64,000 nucleotides of DNA, taken from contig NC_092018.1 in NCBI RefSeq assembly GCF_042242105.1, positions 22,286,667 to 22,350,666 of the forward strand, given 5' to 3'. The notes beneath the pieces are model-generated. The model was given only the letters and a program-made list of their open reading frames with translations, made no database searches and was not told the DNA's origin. Position numbers and translations under genes: made by a program. The DNA is from Pempheris klunzingeri (lineage: Eukaryota > Chordata > Actinopteri > Acropomatiformes > Pempheridae). Shown in pieces: positions 12,401 to 27,200 of the stretch (within the stretch, counting starts at the first letter, position 1; every line of letters starts with the position of its first letter).

Positions 12401-15400
12401 TACAGATGTCCAGATTCTGCAGTTGGATAAAGAATCATCCTAAAATTAGACCTAACAGCACCTGTACCAGCTACAACAATAAAATGCTCAATGGCTCAAT
12501 AACTTAACACTACTTTACTGATGTACAGTGTGATGTCATTGATGTTTGGCCACAGTACGGCTGGAAGGCATCAAAATAAGCCAACACACACACTGTCACC
12601 ACCAATCACCAGTTCAGTAGGTTGTTTTGGCAGACATGTTAGCAAGCAGTTGCCTAGTAATAGTAGTCCATCCAGCAGACATACCAGGGGAATGTAAGTC
12701 CAAAGTGTACCCTCTTACCTCTTATTGTCTCCACTGACTCTTGAGAAAAATATTTTGTTAGTTCTACTTCATTGTGCTCACAGGCTCCCCCGTAATTCTG
12801 TCTGTGTGCTGAGCAGGTTGTGTTCAGTATGCGAGGGCTTGGTGAGACCAAAAGCAGTGAGCTACAAGAAGCTAAACGGTTTCATCGACACAAGTTGGGT
12901 TCTAACACTCAGTGCATTACTGAGTGGTAGTAAATGACACCTAAGTTATTATTTTTGTGTATAGTTTTCTATTAATCAGGTGAGGGTAAAAGTTTTTCCC
13001 AGCGGTGCCTTAAATTAAAGCCTTCTTGACTTTTCTCTGCAGGTGCCAGAATTGAAGAGTTTCTCTATGAAAAGTTGGACAGGAAGGCACCATCAAGAAT
13101 TACCAATGCAGAGCTGCTGGGTCAGTACATGCAGGATGCAGCAAAGGAATTTGGTCCTGGAACTCCATATGGTTAGTATGCAGCAGCCCTCTTCCTAAAC
13201 ACTACGACGGGTCAAATCTAAGTGATGTTCTGACTCGATTCACACCGCATTTACATCCGATCTGTAGCTGGATCAGGAAAAACACACACTAGCACAATGT
13301 GGAAATGCATGCAGAACTCATAGCAGTTGGAATGCTGTCGGATCATCCTGGCCACGTCTCAAGGGACTCTGACCCCAAATCAGATAAATCCAATCCGTAC
13401 GACGTGACCACACTCAGATGAAAAATATCCACCCAACGCGTCTTCCATCTCCTTTCTTGGTCCTTTCTGCAGTCAAGGCCGCCAGCTCCACCTAACTGAT
13501 TTGTATGATGAAGATGTATCCAGAGACTGATGACATGTCGACATCACGTAGAGGTTTTGTTGAGATATTTTACCATGCTGTTTGCCTTAGAATCTTTTTT
13601 TCAATGATAAAATTGAGCTCACAATTGTTCTCTGGTCTTTAGAAACTCCAGATATACCTATAAGTTTTCTCCCACTGCTTCTTCCTTGTCCTTTAATGTT
13701 GTGGGAGACTAAATATCGGAATATTAGAAAAACCTGTCGGTATGAAACATTACAGTTCATTAACAGCACGATCGACGGCTTCCACAATGACTATACAGCT
13801 GAATCAACACCACTTCACAACAGTTTCAGCAAAATCTGAACATTACAACCTTTACAAAGGTAAAATGTATAGCTGTCGTATTAGACTCATTAGTTTTAGG
13901 GAGGTCTGCCTAATAAACTGACAGCTCCGTTCAAGACATGATGTTCTTTGGCTACACCTTTCCATCAAATAGACATGTTCAGATGTTCTGTGTATATGCA
14001 CAAGTACATCTAGAAGAGTTATAGAGGGGAATTCTTTTGTGTTTGATACGAGCAATTCTATGAGCAAGTGCCTTCGAATCACCTCTTTAACCAATTCAAA
14101 CATACAGCGTGTAATGAGCAACAATATAAAGGATGGACTAACCGCTAGAGACAAGGCGTGTAACCCGATGGGGCCAGTAATGCTGAAATTTCTCTGTGAT
14201 TGAAGAAATTAACAGAAGGGACACTGTGTTGACCTGGACCACGCTCTTTTGATCATTTTGTAGTGGTTATTTTTTCAATTTACTCTCTATGTAGAATGAG
14301 TGAAAAGTGTCACACGTTGTCATTGAAGTGACGTCTCTGAGCACAGCTCCCCCTTCTCCCCTATCTTCACTCCACAGGCATGTGTCAGGTCCATAAATCA
14401 GCTCTCACCCTGCTGAAAGATCAATAGTGGTTTGAACAATCTCATTCGCACTCTGCAGTGCTCTGCTGCAGCAGTAGTCAGGGTATCAGTACAGACGTCC
14501 TTGGGGGTGTTCACGGCTCTACAGCTCGATCCAGACTCAGATTTATGACAGCGTTTGGCAGCACTAGTAACAATTTGTTACATTTATGTCCTCCGCAGGG
14601 ACTCTATGGATTTTTGGACTTTTAGAGCATCCCAGAATGTATTTTTTTATGTCACTTAACTGCTTAGCTTCGTTTTGTTTGAATATGATGTTAAAATGAT
14701 TTTCAGCAGTGTGATATTGTTTGGCCCACGATATACTTAATATATTTGAACTCATTGTATGAGCTTTGTTCTGATAATGTCAGAGTCGTCACTGCCACCA
14801 CAGTTGAGTTTGATGCACAGTTACAAGGGGCATGTGCAAGCACATTATTATTATTTCTGTCAATGAAAAACACTTGTACAATTGTAATTTCTTCAGGTGG
14901 GTGAATCCACACCTTAGTGTCAGTGCAGACCATTAAAGGAAGGGTCTGTAAGTTATTTTAGAAGCACTTTTCGTTATATCTGTTGATATTCATAACATTC
15001 ATTCATAACAGTCATGCAAAAATGTCAGAGAAAGTGCAGCCAAAATGTAAATCATGGTTCAGTGACCGTGTCGTCAGTTACCAGCATGAAGCACACAGCC
15101 ACTGAGTTGAGGAATGAGAGAGAGCCGTGGATCTGTGCACTATCAATCAATCAATCAATCAATCAATCAGTCAATCAATCTTTATTTATATAGCGCCAAA
15201 TCACAACAGCGTTATCTCAAGACGCTTTACATGAAGAGCAGGTCTAGACCAAACTCTTTAATTAGAGAGACCCAACGATTCAGGAATTCAAAATTAAGGA
15301 TTCAAGAATCCCCACATGAGCAGCATCAGATATTATACTGAGCAACACTACAACAGGCTCCCATTTAATGAACTAGTTCCACGGAGTCAATGAGCCCAGT

Positions 15401-16149
15401 GAACAAGAACTCCGTGCTAAAGCTAACGCTACATTTGTGTTTATATGGTTTTGACATTTAACAGAGTTGTTTATTTGTCAGACTGAAAATCGAAGAGAGG
15501 TCAGCAGTTTGATCATTTCAAAAGCAGCTGCTCCTGCTAGTTTAATCAATGCCGACTTTGCCTCTGATATTAAATAAACGTCAATGGATTGTATTGTTTA
15601 AATTCAGGAATCTTTCCTTTTAGATGAAAAATAATTAACTAACTTATTAAATGACCCCCAAAAAGAAAGCCAAATACCAAATTCACATATATTTCCCGGC
15701 TGCCTTTTCCTTGGGTGTCTATTAAGTCCAGAAAACCAAACATGAGTTATCTGCTGAGAAACATACCACGTACTCTAAGACCAAAGGTTGCATAAACCCA
15801 CGAGCTCTTTTATCACAGTGCAAGTGATGAATGATTGATTACAGGACATCAAACAAAGCTCTCACCTTTCAGCTTAGCCAGTGACTTTCCTAAAAGCTAC
15901 CATGCTCTCTATATGCTCCCACTGAACACACTGCTTTCAGATACAATAAGAAGTCAATTATCATTCCTTTCCTTGCATTTTGCTGTTAAGATACAAGCTG
16001 CCACTTGTAACAACTTGTGACAAACGACTTGATTTTCCATCACAAACACCAGTTTCACTTTCTGTACTTTCTTCTCTCTTCACTTGTCTTTCTACAGTAA
16101 CGGAGTTATAGAACAAAGTTGAAACAAGTTGCCAAATAATGAGTCAATA

Positions 16150-16197
<48 letters not shown>

Positions 16198-19100
16198 ATA
16201 CTTCTGGTGACTTTTTAAGCAAATATGCCTGAAATTCATTGGTTCCACCTTCTAAAATGACTTTTTTTGATAATGAAAATAATGAAAAACTAAAAGGAGA
16301 TAAAAGCATGGAACCCTCCACAGTTTTCAGTCACATTTGGTTATAAATACCGAGAGTGCATCAAACCGTGAACACTGTATTCTAGGTTGTGTATCCAGGT
16401 CAAGAAAGCACTGTGACGCAGAGAAAAAGATATATGAGTACTGTATAATTCAGTCGGCGGCTCCCAACATTGTGGAGGCCTTTTCTCAGCTCTAAACATA
16501 CAGAGAGAAATGTGTACCAGCCAGCAAACCTCATAAAAAGCAGACCCGTGGTATGTGATATGGTAAGATGGACGTGAAAAGGTTATTCTCTAATATTTGC
16601 CAATGAAAAGTGTTTAAATGTTTAAATTGCTTTTCCATGATGCTGTCACACACTTAGAATAACACTCTGAGCCTGTCAGTGGATCAAACAAGCTCTTTTA
16701 GTGGACCTACTGTGATCAGGTGCAGTTGTCCCAAAGGATCACGTTGCAGCCATTGCAGCCTGTTTGGTGGCTGCTGGCTGAGCTGATCTACTGGACCAGT
16801 TGGTTATTTATTGTTTAACTGAAATAAGTAAAGTAATAATCAAATCTATCTGCATTATACTAGAATAAATCAAAATAATAACCTTACCAATAAAAATACA
16901 GAATTTACTCTTTAGTTGGTGATCTAGTTTTATGAATAGCATTTAGGGAATACTGGCACCCAAGATAGACTGTACTGTGCTGCACACTTTGTTTTTCATG
17001 CAGTATTGTATCTATATTTAACTTAAAGTAGAGGGACAAATGTCAAAATCCCATGTTTTGTCCCCATTACACACACTGCCAAATAACTGACTCCTTCTTG
17101 ATCTTATTAGAAAAGATGCGATAATATAAATTAAAGACAAAATATGGCCACAAAGACGGACGTAGCAGGAACCCTTACAAGGAAACACATTTGTTTTAAA
17201 GAAACAAATGCATGATGGTTTTAATCTTTCTAAAAACCAAAACTACTGGGCTTTCTTCAGCCAAGGGAAGGTGGTTTTATATTATGACATTAGCACAAAC
17301 GTGTGTGTGACACATTTGATGGTCATAGCGTATTAGATGGAAGCTGGACAGATGATGTAGTCAAGGTACGCTAGGCAGATGGTGATTCAGGGGTTTGTGT
17401 CATAGGAAACTATACTGTACCTTCAGAAGACACGTTGATGCCTGGGATGAGTGTGGAATTTGAAATGAAGACTTTGGTTGTGAATTGATCTCATCTGTTT
17501 CTTGCAGGGAGTACTTTGATTGAAGTGGGGGAATATGAGAAAAGATTAGGAGCAGCAGAGAAGGAGTTTCTCCAGACGTCGGCCATCAGCTTTCTTACCC
17601 CTCTCAGGAATTTTCTGGAAGGAGACTGGAGGACCATTTCAGTGAGTCTGAAACACCACATCCAGATAGATCTGTGCACAGATTGCCATTGTACCCTGAT
17701 TGTTTGGTCTAGACCTGCTCTTTTATGAAAAGCGTTTAAAGATAACATTTGATGTGAATTGGTCTCCATGTTAATGGGTTGTGGTGTAGATCCAAAGCCT
17801 ATTACCAAACATCAGAGCTATGCCATTGCGGTTAGTCTGCTTTAGTTGCAAGATACCAAACCGCAAATTGCATGTGGTGGTTGCTACTAACTCAGCTCAT
17901 CTGCTCACTGATTCATCGACACGTCATTGTGTCTACCTCAGAAAGAGCGCCGCCTTCTGGAGAATCTTCGCCTGGACCTGGATGCCTGTAAAACACGTCT
18001 GAAGAAGGCCAAGGTGGCTGAGGCTAAGGCTGCGGTGAGTCTATTTACGCCTCCCAACCCACTGTTCCGTACACACACTCATTCCCATAATCATTCTGAT
18101 GTAATCAAAGTTTCAGTGGTGCTGCATTTACCATGACTAACTGTCTGTATATCCATAACCTTTACAGTGCGAGGGAGAAGTGAGTATTCAAGACATTTTT
18201 AAAGACTTCCAGTATGATGCATACATTGGGTTGTTTTTCCTGTCTCACATGCTTTGAATTGATTTTCTGTGCCATCCAGTTGTTGACGGCAAGAAACTAT
18301 GAATCATTAGTACTGATGAAACGCAAAGCAATGGACTGAAAAACAACTTGGACCTCAAGTTTACTCTTGAAACTTTCAGCACATTAAACACTGTGATAGG
18401 AAATGAATACCAGTCTTTGACTTAAGTCATTGCTCAGATTTGCGTGTTTTTATTTGTTTGTGATCATTTTTCATGTTTTTTTTTTTTGAAAAATGCAGTT
18501 ATTTATTGAACACTGACTTCATGCAGATATTTGCAACAAGCTATAAAAGATGCACTGTCGTTTCTCAGTTCAGAATCAGAATTTGAGATTTTGATTATAA
18601 ATTAGCACTAATTCGCTGACAGTCTCTGAAACTATGCTCCATCATTTTGCCTGGCATGCATAGTTTCCCTGAATATTGATTAAAAAAAATTACCTGTGAT
18701 AGTCTCATAATTTGCTGTTGTCAATAGCAGCATATTAAAATGTGGCAGCTGTAGTGTGAAGGCGTCCTCCAAAACACGACGAACATGCAATAAAATTCTC
18801 TAGAACAACAACAAGAAAATGCTCTGCCACTGTTGGACAATAGAGATGATGATTTTTCACACTGGACGTTTTTAGTGTGCAGCCTTGTCCTGATTAATGT
18901 TCACCTTTTGGACTGAACATGACGGGACAAATGGCCAAAAGTTTATTAAGCACAGGATCATGTGGTTAAATAGTGATTTAAAATGATTGCACATTGAAAT
19001 AGTACTCCATGTACTAGGGCCTTACTCCAAGAATGATTTGGCTAATAGAATAATAGAAATGGTTGTTGTAAAATGTGCAACCAAAACAAATTCTTCCCGT

Positions 19101-20271
19101 CTTTTCTTCTCTGGAAAATGGGGAACCTCAAAACGTCAGGCTTTGTTCAACGTCTAGGGAAGCCCATCTTTTGTGTCGATTGTCTTAGAGGGCGCAGTTT
19201 TACCAGTCTTGCCAGCAGGTGGCTGTGCAGCACTGGCAGTCACAGGCCCAGAGATTGAGTTTTTCATGTTGTTATGAATTTTGCACAAAAATCTGCTGCA
19301 AAATTCATTTGTACTACAAGCACTATATGCCTAAAATAGAAGGTCCTAATTGCTGATACTCCTTCCCCATTTGATTATGGTCTGGCAATAAAACCCATTC
19401 AAACCCCTTCTGCTTTTCTTGAAGCTTGTTTCACTGTTGAACGGAAACAGAAAAAAGTCTGACTTTAAGCCGAGCTTTTGTTTTCCGTATGACGATAGCA
19501 AAATTACACATTCTGACTGACAAAGTCAGACTTTTGCAACCTGAATGCGTGCAAGCATGTGCATGATAAACCACTGCTGACTAGCCTCGAGGCTTGTATC
19601 ATTTATACCATATTATATCATCGACTGCTTCGATTCTCTTCTCAGTGATTTAGAGAGGCACAAAAACTTAAATTTGAGGCAAAGTTTCTGTCTTTAGGTG
19701 GATCACATCTCTTACGTACATTAGATTTTGATATATATGTCAGCCATTAATACCATTGACTGACGTATATGTCAGTCTGTGTATTACTATGCTAGAAAAA
19801 CAGAATAATCAGACACTGATTCGAATGCACACATTGACAGTTTCACCGTAGCGTGTGCTGTAGTTTAAAGTGTAACTCATCAAGATCATCCTCATTCATT
19901 CCTGCTGTGCCTTCTGGTAGTTGTATCTGCATTCCTGAAGTTTTGTTGTATACACTGAGTACACAGTAGCATGAATGCTAAGTAACCTTGCTGTTTCTGT
20001 AGATGGCTCCAGATTTCCAGGAGACGAGACCCCGCAACTATGTGCTTTCTGCCAGTGCCTCTGCGGTAAGGAGACAATTCTGCTTTACCAATTAAAACGT
20101 CCCTGTCACGTTTTATGTACACAGTGAAAAACAGAGTACTACTTGGTAAACTTTCTAAAGTTTCTAAACTGAGGTTGTGGGCTATGCAGTGCCACCAGGA
20201 GTGAGTGGGCCCAACCAGAGATGCCCTCCAAGAGCATCATAGTTTTCACCATGCAAACCCACCCATCCACA

Positions 20272-20306
<35 letters not shown>

Positions 20307-22305
20307 TGGGGATGTGCTTCTTCATCAATGAGGCCAATGTAATACGCTTCCCGATGTATTGCCAACAACCTGATGCATGAAAGTTACTTATGGAGCAACT
20401 ATCAATGCAGTACTGTACGATTCACCCCCCCCCACACACACACACACACACTGCGATTCAGTGTGATTGGACACAATTTGATCCAACACGATGTGATTCA
20501 CCGTAATAGGATGTGATTGGACATGATGGAAAACAATATCAATCAGTCAATCTTTATTTATATAGCACCAGTTCATAACAGTGTTGTCTCGAGACGCTTT
20601 CCATAAAGAGCAGGTTTTACTTAAGAGATTGACCAGGAAGAGATTGATTCAGGAAGTCAAAATTAAGGATTCAAGAATCCCCACATGAGCAGCACATTGC
20701 TATGAAATTCAGTATGATATTCAGTATGGACTTTGATTTTATTTCTTGGTTCTACGTAAGCAAACAGCAAATCATAGATTAACCAAAAAAATGGCATTCG
20801 TACTTCCCACACTGTTTCTCTTGTACTGCAGCTCAGTAATTGGCCTTCACAAGGAAGCAAATTCCAATGTTTAAAAGGGCAATTTTTTTTTCCATTTCAA
20901 AAGGCACTGTTATTACATCCACAAGTAGTACAAACGGATATACAAACAATGTTCTTCAAGCAAGAATATACGATCAAAAAGATTACATCAGTTAGATTAT
21001 TCTAACTCTTAGTAGTTCGGCCACACACCTTCACACAGCAGTTTGTAGACACATGCACAGGAATGGGCAGACTTTATACAAGTATACGGTGTTGATGTTT
21101 CAACCCTGTGCTTTGAGACTGTTGTTGATATTATGGGGGCCTTTCCCTATAGTCAACATGGTTTAGATAACAGAAACAGGGATTCATTCATGTCGTATTG
21201 TGCATAATGTCTAATGTTAGTGGATCATAACGTATCAGGTACGGAGCACACAGATAAATATACGCACGCACGCATGCACGTGACCAAGCGACTGATCCCC
21301 TCCAGGCTTTCTCATGATGGAGAAAATAAATCAGATTCTACAGATGCAAAGATTTTTGAAACCATCCGTCCCAAATTGTGTCCAGTCTACACCTTTTTAA
21401 TCGTGGCAATCACTTTGTGAAAATGTATGCCAATGCACTGACGCAAAACCAAGGGTATTGCCACCTCTAACACAAACACACACACACACACACCTACCTA
21501 CACTCATGTGTACTAGTGTAAGATAATCTAAGCCAAACATTGGACCTTTCCCTTCATTGTTTTGGTTTGAGTTTACCTCCTCCTTTTGTCTTGTGCCGTC
21601 CGATGTGTGTATTGCACCATAAACTAAAAAGTAAAGAATAAATAAATTGAAAAAAAGTTTGAAAATCAAAAAGTTTGCTACCCCTTTTGTTGCAATCAAG
21701 TAAGTAAGTAAGCGTACCTTCTTCTAAATTTGTTTTGTGTGCACAGCCAAATAATCAGCAGTATAGTATTCATTACTGGAAAACACAGGAAATAGGCTTG
21801 CCAGGCTGAAAAGAAGTGTGTCACTGTCCTTTCCAAAGTCTCACTCAGCTCTGACCGCATCCAGCATTACAGATGGCTACGCTTGGGTCCAGCAGTGTGC
21901 TTTGTTTTGATGTCACAGGGTCCTGAAATCCACCTGCGCCGTATGTCAAGTGAAGTGAAACCTGCAGAGGTCGGCAGGACAAGAGTTTCAGGGAGCGTTA
22001 AGTTACTCTTTAAAGACACTTTCCCGACACAACTAGAAAAGTTACACAAGTTTGACATATGAAGTAGTATCGTGGGCTCGTGGTGTCACAGAATAAGAAA
22101 AAGAAAACAAAACGCAGGACGCGTGCCATAGTTGAGACACGGGTATACTTACAGAACGTGTTGGTTTGGTTTGGTTGAATTGAACGTTCTGTGAATGTGT
22201 GCTTGGGCTTCCTGAGCTCCTTCACAGAGAGCGGCACTTGTAGTTTAGAGTCATGTTTTTTTTTTTTTTAATCACTGAATTGTTCAGCATTTGTGCAACA
22301 CAAAA

Positions 22306-22358
<53 letters not shown>

Positions 22359-24204
22359 ATAAACTTAAAAGAATCATGTCAAAATGTTCACGCTGCAGCT
22401 GCTGTCCTTGTTGTAACACTGTTCCCTTATTTAAGGATTCAAAGTGTTTATTGTCATATGCACAGTAAGGAAACAAGTTTCCCAGTAGAATGAAATTCTT
22501 ACATTGCTATCCACAATGGATGCCAAACAATTTATTTAAATAGATAAAAGGCAACTGAAAAGGCAGCATGTGGAAAAATAGATATATATAATTGAATATA
22601 AACTGTGCAAAAATAGCTCCATCCATTCTCACATTGACCTTTTCACTGTGCTCTTTCTCGTTCATGCTCTTTCTTTCCCGTAAACAACCCCCCCGCCCCC
22701 CAGGGATCAATACAGTATTTCTATTCTATTCTTTCCTTATCTCATCTGGATGCCAACGAGCTGAGTAGTCTGCATACCAGAGCTCTGTGTCCTCTCTCCC
22801 GAGGAGCATCCACCTCTAAATATTTTGATTATTTGCGAGATAACAGCAATTCAGCTAAAGGCTACAGCTGTGGGCTTGAAACTACAAAGCGTGCCACAAA
22901 AAGGAACACACCCTAGTCTGATTTATTTTAGATGGTCAAAATGAAATGTCAAAAAAATCACAAGCGCAAGTGAAACAGAGTGACCAGTAGCTGCATGCGT
23001 CAGTGGGTGGGGAGAGCAATGTGTGAGTCTTTGTGTGCATCACACCAGTGAAGGCCTTCTTGTTATAACTTTTTTTCTGTCTTCTTCTTTTGCTGTACGC
23101 TTTGTCCTTTCAGCTCTGGAGTGAGGAAGTGGAAAAAGTAAGTACGTCAATATTGTGGTTGTGAACTTTGCTCAACTGCCTGAGGGGTGGACTGTGATGT
23201 GAGAGTAGTGGGTTAGTCAGTAATGTATTGAGCCTAAAGCTGGTGACTTAAGCTGCGACTTAACCTGGTCTGAACCTGTTGGTCTGTTTTAGCCTAAATC
23301 TGCAGTAGAAATCCCCATCCTTTTTTTCCCAGACGATAGTTGCTATGTAGATTTTTTTTTTGCTGAGGGAACACGTTATATGATAAATAATATACACTAC
23401 TCACAAAAAGTTAGGGATATTTGACTTTCAGGTGAAATTTATGGAAAATGTAAAAAGTGAATGCTACAGTGATATTATATCATGAAAGTAGGGCATTTAA
23501 GTAGAAGCATGCACTGGTAATTTCTTCATCTTAAACTATTTATTGAAAGAAAAGCTAACAACAGTGGTGGGTATACCACAACAAAACTGTTGTCCTTTCT
23601 GTGACTCTTCCAGTCACTCTGTATCTCTGCTGCAACCTCCTGATGACACTCTGTGACCCTCTAAGCTCAGTGGACACTTCCGTCTGAGGACTTCCTGTTT
23701 GAAGCCTCTAGTGTTGAGGTGCTGCTGATCAACTGTTAGGTGTCGTCTTGGTCTCATGAATGTGAACAGCACGATGAGGAGGACTGTTTAAATACCAATT
23801 CTAACTGAAGCAGGAAATGTATTGGTGGATTCATGGATCAAACCTGTTGTGAATGTTGCTGTTAAGCTTCTTGTTAGAGAACAGCAACTGGTGCAAAAAG
23901 TACTGAAACACTGAACAGTTGGACAAGTTTAGAGAAGGTCACATTAAGTTCACCTGGAAAGTTTAGAATGCATTTTAGGTTCATCCTGAAATTTCACCCG
24001 AAAGCTGAATATCCCTAACTTTTTGTGAGTAGTGTGTATATAAAATAATATATATAATATATATATATAAATCATGATGCAAAGTTGTTGGGCCATTTGT
24101 TAGTAATGTCCCCAAACGAGGCCACGTATCCACAGTACAAACTGTAGCATCACGTTGTCACAGGAACCCAAAGCATTGAGTTGGTGATGCAGAGAAGCTG
24201 TAAG

Positions 24205-24254
<50 letters not shown>

Positions 24255-27200
24255 GAGACACTAACAGCAGATCAGCCTCACACTAAACAGGATGCTGAAG
24301 GCTCAGCAGCTACAGACCTCTGTGGATCAGGTTTCCTGCTGCAAAGTATGCTTCTATTACTGCACTGATGAATTCAAATTAAATAATTAGTCTATTGGTA
24401 ATTACCACAGATGATATTCAATTATGAAAACTCAAGTCATTTTGGTTTGTCCTGAAACTACAGTGAGTTTGGCCTGAATGACACGAGTCTTCTTAAGCCT
24501 GCTGCAGTAAATCCGAGCTCCACGATGTGCAGCTGCTACGGTAGAAATAAAGTGGAGGACTGAGAAGAAACACATTCTTCATATTTCTCTGTTATAATGA
24601 CACATCTCTCTTTCTGTCTTGATTGAAAAACATTCCGCGATCTTATGCAAAAGAAAAGTCAAATGACGTGTCAGCTGTCCGTTCGATGCGAACGACAGAG
24701 CCTGAACTACAAGGCCTGAGTTAACAAAGACAGTTGATAACCAGCTTCATCATACCCTTCATCTCTAACTGTGAGTTTAGGGTTTGTCACAGCAGCTCAC
24801 AGCTCCGGCTTGCTTCGCTGTCCACCCCTCTGGACTGCAGGATTAAGCTCTCGGTATGCTTTAAATGAACTAAGTCATACCATGTGCCATTTTACCACAT
24901 CCAAGAGCAAAAATGTTTATAGCTGTTTGAATTGGCAACGCTTCAATGTAAGCCAGACTCAATGAACTGTAATAGGGAAGAACACTTATTGAAACAAGGG
25001 GTTTACTTATATGAACAAGGGGGGTTCAGAAATTGTTATATGGTGCGACAGGCTCTTAATTTGAAGCACATTGAGGCCTTGATTTCCAATCTGTGGTTCC
25101 ATAACGCCTAACCGATCAGGTTTTACTTTTCCCACTATTCTGCACATAGTACAGTGTTCAAACTATTATACTACTACTATCCTCTACGACTGCTCCTTGG
25201 TGTACATTACATCCAATGTGTGTCTTGTGAGGGTTGAATGAGGGATCTGGGGCATGAAAACATTTGAGACCTGACCTATTTTGCAGTTAAAGAACCCATT
25301 ATCTGTATATTCTTATTGGCCCACTGTATTCATCACTAGGCATTATCCTAAAGCAGTTCAGGACATTAGATGTGAGGGATGTGGAGGAAATACGTCACTA
25401 ATGTTCTCTCTGTTCTCTCAGGCTGAACACGAGCTCCGAGTGGCACAGACGGAGTTTGACCGCCAAGCAGAGGTTACGCGGCTGCTTCTGGAGGGTATCA
25501 GTAGTACACATGTATGTCAGCCGCACACCCCCTACCACCTCCGTCAGTGTTACACACACACAGTCACAGTTCCAGGTTGTGTTTGTCATGGCTGTGTTTA
25601 TTCACTTTAACTTTTCTTTTTGTTACCTGTACCAAAGTTTTGCAGTGCTTTCAGTATTTTACTGTGTTTCATATTGCCAGTAGGCAACAGTGAAATTGAG
25701 TATTATAGAGCATCAATTATCATATTGTATTATTTTTCAAACTCAGTGATATTTAGTAGTTTAGTAACATGGGCACAGACTCTCTATTCTTTTCACTTAT
25801 TTTAAGAAAATAATGTTTTTAGAGTGTAAGTGTGTACAGGCATGTCTTGTAAGATTGGAGGTTTTGCTAATTAAACTGCCCAGCATTATATAGAATAGTA
25901 CAGATTTGCGCCTACAACAGTAATGGGCTCCTTACACAATAATACATCACTAATAATAATCCTGCAACATAATGTATATACAGTATAATATGCCACCATG
26001 AAAGAGGCTCTTTTTCTGAATACTTAAAGGGCACTGCTCATTTTCAGGTTCATACTTAGGGGTCCTACTAGAACCCGTTTACATGCTGTAATGTTCAAAA
26101 AGCACATTATTTTCCTCATCCTGTCATACTGTGCATACTGCTTTGTTCAGCCTTTTCCTGGATGCTCTGTTTTAGCCCCCTTTCTGAAAACGCTCAATGC
26201 CTCAAGCCTGTTGTCTCCAGAGGGGAAACACAATGGCAGGGCCGGGACCAGGACCGTTTACAGCCCTCTTTAAGAAAGCAGTATAGTGCAGCCCCTTTTC
26301 CTCCGCAGGAACTTTTCTCATTTACCTGGGATTCTGAAAAACCTCGGTACACTTCCACCGAAATTACCTGGAGGAAAAAGTTTCCCTCAACCCCAAACTT
26401 TCCCCCTAAAAAAAAGTTCCGAGTAGCGAGGAGGTACTTTTCAGATTCCCCAGAACTCTTGAGGGACGGGGCTGTGTGCTGAAGAACGCTGATTGGTAGA
26501 ACACACTTGCAGCGTTCCACACTTCCAGTACAGGACAGTCAACCTGCCGAAGTGCCCAGCACGTGACAGCCTGCAGGGGCCAAATCGCACACATTTACTG
26601 AAAGATGGAGCAGGAGGAAAAGAAAGGCGATCCTTTACTTAAGTCTGTGTTTTTGAGAGTGACTATTGTGTTGCTGCTTATCTGCAGGTGAACCACCTGC
26701 GCTGCCTGCATGAGTTTGTGGAGGCCCAAGCAGCTTACTATAAGCAGTGTCACTTCCACATGCAAGAACTACAGAAAGAGCTGGGAAGGTAAGAACCAGA
26801 TGGGAGAGAACATGGGTGGAAGTACCACTTACCACAATAAGCAGTCAGCTTCTACCATTTTCTACCTAAAAAATGGATCCATTAAGAACATATTAACCAA
26901 AAACTTGTTGCAAGACTTGAGGGGTGCACACCTGTGACATAAGTTCCAGCGATGCAGGTACGACCAGTGTGAACAGTGAATAACCCTAATCAGAGCAGCT
27001 CGAGTGTTTTTCTATTGGACTGAAATGGCACGGTGAGGGCTGTTGTTTGACTTCATAAAATATAGCAAACATAGCCATCAGATAGATGAATACATCCGCA
27101 AGCTCTGATGACTTCATTTGCTATTTTGGCAACCAATCTACAGACATTTACGCTGAGCACACCAGGTCACCCAGACCTCTGCTGCCTGCGTCTCTTCATC

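Noticed and set aside
13190..13560. Possible interspersed repeat after sh3glb2 exon 3
   Set aside because: The texture looks repeat-like, but no termini, inverted ends or second copy occur in the window.
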